Assembly: GCF_029931775.1 (NCBI RefSeq)
Contig: NC_079320.1
Location: 78,758,656-78,822,655, forward strand
Direction: 5' to 3'
From: Euleptes europaea
Lineage: Eukaryota > Chordata > Lepidosauria > Squamata > Sphaerodactylidae
Length of the DNA stretch: 64,000 bases
Position numbers and translations under genes: made by a program. How positions within the stretch are numbered: position 1 is the first letter of the stretch; each line of letters starts with the position of its first letter. Below, piece by piece: positions 28,101 through 40,100 of this stretch. A model generated the notes under the pieces. The model made no database searches, was not told the origin of the DNA, and was given only the letters and a program-made list of their open reading frames with translations.

Positions 28101-31100
28101 GTCTCGATTGATGCTTTACTACGTTGCTAGCTATCCTGAATGCTCCACGGTGCTACACTTAAAGGTAAAGGTAGTCCCTGTGCAAGCACCGGGTCATTAC
28201 TGGCCCATGGGGTGACATCACATCCCAACATTTACTAGGCAGACTATATTTACAGGGTGGTTTGCCATTGCCTTCCCTAGTCATCTACACCTTACCCCCA
28301 GCAAGCTGGGTACTCATTTGACTGACCTCGGAAGGATGGAAGGCTGAGTCAACCTTGAGCCGGCTACCTGAAACCAACTTCTGTCGGGATCGAACCAGAT
28401 CGTGAGCAGAGCTTTTGACTGCAGTACTACAGCTTAACACTCTGCACCACGGGGCTCTTGGTGCTACACTTGGTAGGTTATTTTTTAAAAAGAAAACATG
28501 AAACTTTTGTGTAACTAGTCAGTTATTCAATGACTGGGGCCAACCCAGGAGCTCCCTGGATAACCTGGGAAAGTGAACTATTTTTCCTCCTATGCAGCAT
28601 GTAGGAAGATCGCTTGTTTCACATTTATAACCATAAATTAAAAATAAATGTTTGCTATTGTCTATCTTTTCTTACAGCTGAAACCCTATTTTTAAAATAT
28701 TTTATATACCTCCCCTTTCTGCCCTGTTAGGGACCCAAAGTGGATTCCAACTTCATCCTCTCCTTCCCCTCCATTTTATCCTCAGAACAACCACCTTGTG
28801 AGGTAGGTTAGGCTGAGTGCGCTTTACTGGTCAAAGGTAACCCAGCAAACTTCCATGCTGGAGTTGGGATTCGAACCTGGATCTCCCAGATCCATACTCT
28901 TAACCACTCCCATCACGTGGGTTCATACCGCACCTGAACACACATTCCAGGATTTACCTCTGCAGATGACTAATGACGAGTTTCTGGATACTGGAATAGG
29001 AGGACTCCATGGACTGGCCAAGTTTTTTTAAGCCCTGTCAAAAGATAAATTCGTTCTTACTGCTGTAGATTAGAAGCGTACCAGAATAAAAATGTTCAAG
29101 AAAACAAGTTAGCATACTTTTACTGTTAGCTGGCTCATGAGAAGACCCTGAAGTTCAAGGCTGTGTGGAGAAAACAGAGTCAACACACGATTCTAGTTTT
29201 TCTGTCTGAAGGAAGCCTGAGCCCCGGCAAAAGAGAGGATCCTGTAGGACACTTACCTTGCCTTGCCCCACAACAATAGCTGCATGAATTCGTCTTGCAC
29301 GGATGTAGTTGTGTTCTTTTCCTACAAATTGGAAATTGCTGGCATCAACACATTTTTTTTTTAAAAATGTAACCCCTCTTTCAGCTGAACTGCCCTTGAA
29401 AGTTGTCTCACAGCCTCAATCCTGTCGGATTCTGCTGATTAATTCCACTTGTGGGGAGAATTTTGCCCATTACCAATTATTTGGAGACGTGGCAGGAGGA
29501 TTACGTTCATCATGCTGTAGCAGGAAGGCTGGTAGCCAAGAAGTGAGACTCCACGCGTGGAAGTCCTTCCTTCGGTGGAGATTTTTGGTGGACCCAAGCC
29601 ACTGAGACCAACTAAGGCAATAAGCTAAAACTACACTGTAGGGCCAGTATAGCTAGAGTATCCCTTATCCGGACTGATTCAAAAATCAGACCCCTCGAGC
29701 CAGCATGCAGGCAGATCTGTGCTGCCTGCTTTCAATGTTTCCTCTCACCTAATAAAATAAAATAAAGTGTACACTGCATCGTAGGTGGAGCCCAAAAGCC
29801 CGCCATTGTTAGTTTCTTTGTTGTTGCTCTTCTTTAACAGCTGATACAGGTATTCTGGTAAGATAGTTATACCTTTGCTTTCTGATGGTTCAGTGTACAC
29901 AAAATTATTTAAAAATATTGTTTAAAATTACATTCGGGCAATGGGTATAACGTATATATAAAACATAAATGAATTTGGGTCCCATCCCCAAGATATCTCA
30001 TTATGTATGTGCAAAAATTCCAAAATATTCCAGTATACGGAAAGATCTGAAATACGGGCCACTTCTAGTCCCAAGCAGTCTGGATGAGGGATATTCAACC
30101 TGTATGAAAAATCAGACTAGTCCAGAAACAGTGGGCGGACGCTACGGTTTGACATCTAAAAAATAAAATACTTTGCCCAGAGGCATGCGGTAGTGTCCGA
30201 GGGCCTTTGACAATCTGCAGAGTTCTGGTCATTTAAGCGCGACGACACTTTGAAGCGTATCAGTGGGAAATGGCACAGAGAGGTCCTGATCCACCACGTG
30301 CTCTCCCCACTGGAGTAGCTCCCTGAGAAGCCATAGCTGCTTTCGCCTCCACTTTCTCCCTACATCACAAAATAAAGTGGACCTCCAAGTTCGCCTTATA
30401 AAGGATCAATGGTCCACCTGACACAACCTCAACTGGCAGAGGCTCTGCAAATCTCAGAGGTCTGTTTCAGACCTGCTACTTGAGATCTTTCAACTAGAAA
30501 CACTAAAGCAGGGGTCCTCAACGTGGTGCCTATGGGTGCTATGGCACCCAAACACACTTTCTCTGGTACCCACCAAGTGTTTTTAAGAAATGGGTGGGGC
30601 CAGGCATGGCTTCTGCCCAGCAAGGCTTCTGATGGACTATTGGAGATGTGATTGGCTTTGCAGATTGTTTTAAATGTTGCTTTGGCAGCAACTGCCACCA
30701 CAACACAAGGATCTACCACAAGGGTGTCAAACATAATGCCCGTGGGCTGGATCCCCTTAAGAGCTCTTATCCAGTCCGCGAGCCAGCCGAGGCAGCCACC
30801 CCCCTCCCCCCAGTCCCGATCTGCAGGCTCGCCAGCCACCTCCCCCAGTCTCAATCTGGGCTGGCGAGGCGTATCTGGCCCTCGTAACAATTGAGTTAGA
30901 CATCCCTGATCTACAATGTTGCTTTGGCAGCAGCTGCCACCACAGCACAAGGAGCCCATTTGTTTTCTCTTCACTTCCTGTCCTTTCAGTCCTTTGGATG
31001 ATCCTAAGGATAGCATATAGGTACATCAATGCACCATTACCCTCTTGGAAGCTGCAAGTGTAAAACGGCCCCTTCTACAGAGTGCCAGCAGCCCGATCCC

Positions 31101-34100
31101 ATTCTTTTTTGCAGGAAAAAAAACACAGTGACTGTTAAAATAACGATTGCATGACTTGTCCAAGTTTTGCCCCCATACCTGTACAAATTTGGTCAGCCGT
31201 GAATCCATCTGCATGAGTATTTCTTCCCAGGCCTCACACATACACGTCAACGACAGCTTGATATACTACACAGAAAAGGATAGCAATTCATTCCTTATTG
31301 TCCACAGTAGGGGAAACACAGGCAATTTACAGAAATAATTCTGAAATTATGATTAAATTAAATTGGCCTTTTGATACGGGTTTTTTTGGCACCCCCTGTA
31401 AAACACACATGCACAAAACGTACAAGCAAAGCCATACAAATGCATTATAAATGTATTGAAGAGCAGCAAGATTGCCCTTAAAAAAACAACTATCAATTCC
31501 TCACTCTTAAAGTATGAATTATATTAACAATGAATTTAAAGTGACTTTAAAATTCCTTCTTAATGGGATTTACTTCCACTCAGGTATGCTTAGGACGGCA
31601 CTAAAACAGTAATTGATTTTAGAATGCCAGTAGCTTTAAATACCGATATTGTGCTCTCAACAACTAACAGACTGGAAAAATATAATTTCTTCTGCTCTTA
31701 ACCAGCGATAAGAGAATACCAGTGATTTACAGATTTATATCACTCTCTCTGTTTCTCACCAGCATAAATTCCCCTTTGCCTTCACTTTGTTGTGGGGTAA
31801 ACAGTGGTGACTCTGTCTAGGGATTTCATGGGGACATGTAGTTGGATTAAGCAGATCTTTGGTGGCCCGTTAGGATTCGTCTTTTTGGACCAACCAGGAT
31901 TCCTTATCAACAAGGCACGGCAAACCAGCTTCAAGCCTGGGTTATGAGGGGAACCCTGGCCTGCAGTGATTTTATGACAGAACATGGTTGCAGGTGGGAA
32001 GGGAAGGAAAATTTGTGGCACAGAGTGTGAAAAACCCACTCAGGAATGGAACATTTCATCAGCACCAGGAAGAAATGTCAAGACTGTACCTGCAGGAGAG
32101 TCGAAATGTGTGTGAATTTTCGAGCCATTCGAGTCACTTCAGGCAAATACGACGAGAGTAGACTGGTGTCAAACTGTAACAAAAAGCCAAACTTATGCAT
32201 GACACAAGCATCATAAAGGAAGCAGATAACATGCATCTTGGAAACCTTCTTTCCTTCCAGGAAGGATTTCACTCATGTTTCAAGAAGCATGATCTCCTCA
32301 ATTCTCTTTCAATCACATACCTTGAGGACATCTGATGAAAATTCATCCAGTAAGGCAGTACGATGAAGAGATTTTAAATCCGAGGCTTAGTTTTCCATCA
32401 TTTAATTGTGCTCTTTAGCATGCATGAAGCTTTAAAATCTATTTGGTATACCACCAGCAAATTAAAGAATTCCCAATTTGCCAGCCAGTCTTTTAGAAGG
32501 GATGGATGACAGTTTGTAAGGATGGGTGTGAAAAAGGTTAGAGTTTCATCCTTGAGAAGAAAAGAGGTTGGAGTTTACATTTGGGGAAAAACCCAACTCT
32601 TCTTCTGTCGGACTAGGATCCTATTCTCTCCAGTATCCGAGGAGCATGCCTACTATATTAGGTGCTGTGGAACACAGGCAGGACAATGTTGCTGCAGTCA
32701 TCTTGTTTGTGGGCTTCCTAGAGGCACCGGGTTGGCCACTGTATGAACAGACTGCTGGACTTGATGGGCCTTGGTCTGATCCAGCATGGCTTCTTACGTC
32801 CTTATGATCTGGGAAACCCACATTAGAATTCCATCTCTGCCATGGAAACTTGCTGGGTGAACTTGGGCCAGTCACACTCTCAACCTCACCTTCCTCACAG
32901 GGTTGTTGTGAGGATAAAACAGAGGAGAATGATGTAAGGCGCTCTGGATCCCCATTGGGGAAAAAGGCAGCATATAAATAAAATAAATAATCAAACTTGT
33001 CACTCCGAAAACACTCCAGCGCACCCACTGCAGGGGCTGAAACGACTACATAGGCTTCTAATAACCATCGCTTTGGGTTGTTCCACCAACTTTACTCACC
33101 TGGAAGTATGTTATTTCTGGCTCACTCTCTGGAGATATTTCTACTTTGGTAATAACGGACAATGATTTCAAGTCACTTGAGAGGCATAAGGCAAGACAAG
33201 AACCAGCCACCTGGAAGAGCCCAAGGCAAAAGTTTGAAAACAACAACAACAAAACCCCTCATTCCCCACCCCCCAATACTAATTACAAAGAGATAATTTT
33301 GCATTGTTAAAGGCTTTCACGGTCAGAGTTCATCGGTTCTTGTAGGTTATCTAGGCTGTGTGACCGTGGTCTTGGTATTTTCTTTCCTGACGTTTCACCA
33401 GCAGCTGTGGCAGGCATCTCCAGAGGAGTAACACTGTCCTTCAGTGTTACTGAAGAGACACTGTCCTTCAGTGTCAGTGAAGGAGAGACACTGTCCTTCA
33501 GTGTGACTCCTCTGAAGATGCCTGCCACAGCTGCCGCCGAAATGTCAGGAAAGGAAATACCAAGACCACGGTCACACAGCCCGGATAACCTACAAGAACA
33601 GATAATCTTGCCCTCATTTACTGTTATACTTCCTCACCCCGATTTCAGCAAGGAAGCTGTATTGTGGATGCATACTAACATGCGTTTAAAACAGTAAACT
33701 ATACCTTACCAAGAGTAAACAAATAAGATTGTTTGAATACCGAAGCCCCTATTCCAGTGATGGCGAACCTTTTAGAGACCGAGTGCCCGAACTGCAACCC
33801 CAAACCCACTTATTTATTGCAAAGTGCCAACACGGCAATTTAACCTGAATACTGAGGTTTCAGTTTAGAAAAAACAACTTCCCCGGACTCCCAGCTGGAC
33901 GACGGGGAGTGCAGGGAAGGGGGCAGGGGCTTTGAACTGCGCCGCTGCGGCGGGTCGCTTGGAACCCCGCCGGCCTTACTCCCGAGTAAACACGCAGATC
34001 ATGCGGGGCGCGCAGGGGATCACGTTTAAATGGCACCCCTGCGCAGGTTTCCTCGGAAGATTTACTGCTCTGGTCCTCCTCCTGCCGTTCAGCGGCTTAC

Positions 34101-37100
34101 CCCCGAGTAAGCATCCCCAGGCTGATGCCGGATGGACGGCCGATCTCCTATCGTAGTGAGCACCCCTAAGTTAAATCGGGTTTGCTCGCAAGTAAGCAGG
34201 CTTAGGAACGCCCGTTTAAAGACAGCGCAGTCCTTAAAAACAACCCCCTGAAGAAAACAACCCCCCCCCAAATTTAAAAAGAGTAAACCGAAAATCTCTT
34301 AAGGGAGGACATGGTAATGAAACATGGAAATGAAAGACAAACATACCCCAGTTACTGTTGCAATCTTGTACATGCCATAAGCATAAATCTCAATGAAGCC
34401 AGAGTTGCTCCCAAGAACCAGAGCATTCAACCTAAACAGAAAGAAAAGTGATCAGTGTGCTTACCTATGAAATAGGTGACATATTATACTAACGTATTTT
34501 TAATATCACTTTTTATAGATAGTCTAGAGCCTTTCATTGCAGAGATATGCCTTTCCCCTTATATCTCTGCAAGGAAAGGGGTTAGACACTTTTTTAAAAC
34601 ACATGAAAGCTGGGAATACAGAGAATCTGATACACTAATTATTATAATGACAATATTAGTTTTTTTAAAACCTGAAAAACCTACAATTGTGTGAAGAGAC
34701 GAATGGCAGTTGCTGAGACACTGTAGCAGGGGAAATGCATGGAGCCCTGTTATGTGGAAGCCCTGTGCCATATCTGCAGAAGCAGCAGGGAAACCGAGCA
34801 AGCCCATCCTGTGTGAAAGGCACCACAAAAACGGGTACACTGAAGAGAAACAATGCAGCCGTCTGAACGAAGTTTATCTGCACTGCTTGAAATCTCTCCC
34901 TACGGGTGTCTGTTCTTCTTTACCAACCTCATATTGTCTCAGAAACCTTCTGAAATATTTTGAGGACATATTCCTGTCCTTTTTTAAAAAGTAGGTCTAT
35001 TAGGCAAAAGGGCTTACATATTTCAAGAGCCCTTCAATGTAGGGCTGCCAGGTCCTGTCCCCCTGGCCACCAGTGGGGGATGGGGGATAGGGTTGTCACA
35101 TCCAGGTTGGGAAACTCCTAGACATTGGGCAATGGAGCCCTGGGAGGACAGGGACCTCAATGGGGTACAATGCCATAGAATTCACCCTTCAAAGCATCCA
35201 TTTTCTTCAGGGGAACTGAGTTCTGTAGTCTGGAGATGAGCAGTAATTCTGAGGGAACCCCAGGTTCTACCTGGAGGCTGGCATCCTTACCCTCAGATTC
35301 CTTTCACCCCTCTCAGTACTCAGTTGTGAAATGCCGAACAATTAGGGATGAGCACCTAATGTCAAAGGTACCTCAAGTGCCCAAATGTAGCACTTTAATT
35401 CTCCCTACAGGAGTGAATGCCAATTGATCAAGTATATTAAGAAAAAGCAAGGAGGAGATTGAGACTGGGAAGGACAGCCATGAAGGAGCTAGAAAAGATT
35501 TTTAAGGGTAAGGATGTGTCACTGGCAACCAAGGTCAAGTTAATTCATGCCATAGTATACCCTATTACTATGTATGCGTGTGAAAGCTGGACAGTGAAGA
35601 AAGCTGACAAGAAGAAAGTCGATTCCTTTGAAATGTGGTGTCAGGGGAGAGTTTTATGGATACCGTGGACCGCCAAAAAGACAAATCAGTGGGTTCTAGA
35701 TCAAATCAAGCCTGAACTGTCCCTAGAAGTGAAAATGACTAAACTTAGACTATTGTGCTCAAATCACATTATGAGAAGACAAAAGTAACTGAGAAAGACA
35801 ATAATGTTAAGAAAAGTTGAAGGCAGTAGGAAAAGAAGACCCAACATGAGATGGATTGACTATAAAGGAAGCCACAGTCCTCAGTTTGCAAGACCTGAGC
35901 AAGGCTGTTAATGATAGGATGTTCTGGAGGACACTGATTCAAACTGTCATCATGAGTCGGAAGCGACTTGAAGGCACTTAACACACGCACATAGTCAGTG
36001 GGCTGGATTAAACCACCTTTTCCACTCACATCTTACTCAGTTCCCCATTTCACATGGCTTTTGTCCATGCACATCCCAAGGTCCTCAGAATAATCTTTCC
36101 AGGTAGTCAAAGGAGATCCTTCCTCCCTTTTTCATCAGTGAAAAAGCTGTTTGGATCCAACCCAGTGACACCATTATGGTGGGACTTTGCCTATCCTATG
36201 GTTCTGGTGGGCCTAGCTTGACTCCAGAAAGCTAGGCCCACCAGAACCAAAGAGTAGGTTTAATTCTCACCCTAAAGGTGTCATGCAGTCCTAGCTGGCT
36301 GAACATAGCCCCTGTCCACATTCTGGTCAAGGCCAATCCCCCATTTACTCCAGGGAGAAGGCAGAGCCAGAATGAGGAAAACATGCTGCATTGTACCAGG
36401 ATTGGGAAAACACAGTAGTTTTCAGGGGTACTGCTTTGGGAAGGATGTTACGCATCGCCACATAGCCTATTTAACCAACTCGGTACAACTGGAACAGCCT
36501 GCAATGAAGCATTAATGAGAAAAAGTTTCCCTAGCAGCAGCAAAGATAGCTACGGTAATCTTTTTAACTGCCTAACTAGGACTGTCAACAATCTCTCTCT
36601 CTCTCTTTGTATGTGTATATACAATTCATTTTTTTAAATACTGAAGGAAGCATAAAGTAACTTATATTTCAAGAGCTACCAGTCAAGGTTAGAAGGAAAG
36701 GCAATGGATTTTTCTCCCCATTGGCTATTACAGTAGCACAGAAAAACCTGGAAAAATGCTCCCCATAAGTTGCTACCTCACCTACGGAAATGATTCATGG
36801 ATCTACCAAAGCTCACAGTAGTCCTTACATATTTCAGTTACTCTGAACTTCTTTCCTCACTTTTATTTTCTCAAGTTTAATTTTAAACAAATCTAATTTT
36901 ACATTAAACAAGCTACCTACCTGACATCACCCATGAGTTTCATAATTTCATCTGATTTTTCTTCACTGAAAAAAAAATATTTAAAAAATAAACAGCAAGA
37001 ATCGTGTTTGTTCTCAGAACATACATAAGATAAAAACAGAAAATGTGTTACCTGAAAATTTTTGCGGTGGTACTGAAGCTATGTTTTAAAAAAAGAAAAG

Positions 37101-40100
37101 AAGCAGATTCAATAACATTATGTAAAAATGAACTGTACACCCAAGAATTATTGAAAGGTAATTGATGTAAAAGAGTACAGAGAGTGTTAAAGGGCATAGG
37201 GATCAATTAACAAAAGCATTCCCCTAATGCAACAGCGCACAGGAAGTGGAGAAGACAGCCTAGAGGCTATCCAACTACAAGCAGTATGCTCAGTTTCTAG
37301 CCAGGAGAATGGCCAGAATATATTAATTTAAAAGAGATTCATTTCTTCCACTTCTACTGCTTGGGAGCTTACTAAAAATTCCTCTATTTTTAAAAAACAA
37401 ACAAACAAACAATAAAACTATATCCTTAATCAGCATTGCACCCAGCAATATAACTTCCCAAGATCTACAGAAATAAATACGGTAGGTTTCCCTTCCTGTA
37501 ACTGTTCTAGAGTCTCGGGGCCTCCACAGAGAAGGCCCTGCTGTGACCCAGCTAATAACATTAAGGATCTTAACACTCACTTCTTGGGTAGAGCAGGCAG
37601 TTTAGGAAGGAGAAGGTTGGATTCATCCTCAGCATGAAAAAATGAAGTGAGAACACTGAAATTAAAAACAAGAGTCACTGAGGTTTTGGCTTTGTTTCCT
37701 GCGAAAATAAATATACATTTTAACAGACTAACTCTATTTAGGAGCAAGCATGGTGTAGTGGTAAGGAGCAGCGGACTCTAATCTGGAGAACTGGGTTTGA
37801 TTCCTCACTCCACACGACACCTGCTGGTTGACCTGGGGCCAGTCACAGTTCTCTCAGAACTCTCTCAGCCCAGGCGGATGCAGGCAATGGCAAGCCACCT
37901 CCCAACATCTCCTGCCTTGAAAACCCTACGGGGTCGCCATAAGTCAGTTGTGACTTGACGGCGCACACGCACAAAATTCTATTGAAAGCCAAAGCACCAT
38001 TTATGTTCTGAAAAAAAACAAACATGGTTTTACTTCTTAAATAGCTATTATTTTACAGTTCCTTTGAAATATTGCCATCTTCTTGAAGATAATTTAGATA
38101 ACGTAAATGAATTAAATATAAACCACAGCAAGGTTAAGTGACAACAGATAATTTCCACCATTGTTACTTAGAATGCACATGGCAGAGGTGACACAATTCA
38201 GTGTGGTTCAGTGGTTAGAGTGCCGCACAAGGCTCTAGGGGGCCCAGGCTGAAATCCCCACTCTTGCCATGGAAGCTGCCTGGGTGACCTTGGGCCAGTC
38301 ACCTGCTTCACAGGGTTGTTTTGAGGCTAAAATGGAGGAGAAGAATATAAGCCACTTTGGGTCTCCACTGAGGAGAAAAGAAGGGTATAAATAAAGCAAA
38401 TAAACAAAATTTCTTCCACACGTGGCTGGGTGGAGAGTCAGTGTGGTGAAGTGGTTAAGAACAGCGGACTCTAATCTGGAGAACCGGGTTTGATTCCTTG
38501 CTCCTCCACACGCAGCCTGCTGGGTGACCTTGGGCCAGTCACAGTTCTCTCAGAACTCTCTCAGCCCCACCTACCTCACAAGGTGTCTGTTGTGAGGGCG
38601 AAGGGAAGGTTATTGTAAGCTGCTTGGAAACTCCTTTAGGTAGAGAAAAGCGGGGTATAAAAACTAAATCTTCTTCTTCTCTAGTGTCTTTCAGAACTGG
38701 AGAGTAATGGAGAACTTTGGAAAGGCACAGATGGAAAAAGAAGGGCCAAGAGGCAGGCTTCCAACTTTCCAGAACTGCACTGGAAGCTTCAACATTTCAG
38801 TTTACAAGAGCTTTTCTGCATCACTGCCTGCGGACTATTTTTATCACAGATAACAAGGCAAGCAGTCGCCTGGAAGCTCGTTGGAGGGGGTCCCACGCTC
38901 ACCTGCTTTCTTCTGTTACTTCCATCCAGTGCATGTAAGTGATCGGAGCATCCACGGAGAACGAGTGCAGGCTTTCTGGCTTCTCTACATCACACAGGAT
39001 AACTCTCTTCGTATCAGCGAGTCCAAATGCCAGAACTAAAGACAGAACAGTGATCCACTGAACTATACAGCACACAAACCAAAGCATTTTCCTTCTATGC
39101 CAAGCAACAAAAAAGCTAAATAAGGGAATCATTACATTTTAGATTGAAATACAATCTTGGCCGCAAACTGAAACTATCACCCCACTGTTCCTAATGTGGC
39201 TGACTGAACTACATTTTCAAAGGTTTGAGCATTCTTGTGAAAGAGTTAGTGGGGTGTGGCAGTCAGAGCACTGGATTTCGGGGAGACCTGGGTTAACTGG
39301 TCTGGATGACTGTGGTTCAGCTACTCTATTAGCTTAACCTACTGCCCAAGATTGTTGTGAATATGAAAGAAGGCAACCGAGCCCCACTTGTACTCCTTAG
39401 AGGAAAAAATAAACTTAATTTATTGATGCAACATTTTATTATATGTGGTAGACATGTAAGAAAGCAAGAAAATACGAGATAGCAATACATGACAAAGTGC
39501 AAAAGATACTAAAACCTATGTTTGTGGTGGATCTGAAAAATATGTTATTAAACATCTTACCAAGTAAGATCCAAAAAATATATAGCAAATTATTTAAGTA
39601 TATAGTGACGGCGGCAAGAGTAACATACGCAACAGAGAAACACCCAGATTTGAATGAGTGGATGGATAAGTTAACTGAATATGCGAATATGTCAAAATTA
39701 ACATCCTTTATACATAATAGTCCAATTTCAGGAAAAATGGAATGTCTTTTTTAATTGGCTCTTGTAGGTTATCCGGGATGTGTAACCGTGGTCTTGGTAT
39801 TTTCTTTCCTGACGTTTCGCCAGCACTGTGGAAGCATCTTCAGAGGAGTAACACTGAAGGACAGTGTCTAGACACTGTCCTTCAGTGTTACTCCTCTGAA
39901 GATGCCTGCCACAGCTGCTGGCGAAACGTCAGGAAAGAAAATACCAAGACCACGGTTACACAGCCTGGATAACCTACAAGAACCAATGAACTCTGACCAT
40001 GAAAGCCTTCGACAAGATCTTTTTTAATTATGTAGTTGAAAAATAAGAATAAAATTAAGTTCAGATAGAAGAAGAAAGGTTTAGGCAATACATGTTTTAC

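Noticed and set aside
35459-35788. 109-codon open frame as a host gene
   Set aside because: It is the Bov-B reverse-transcriptase C-terminal region.
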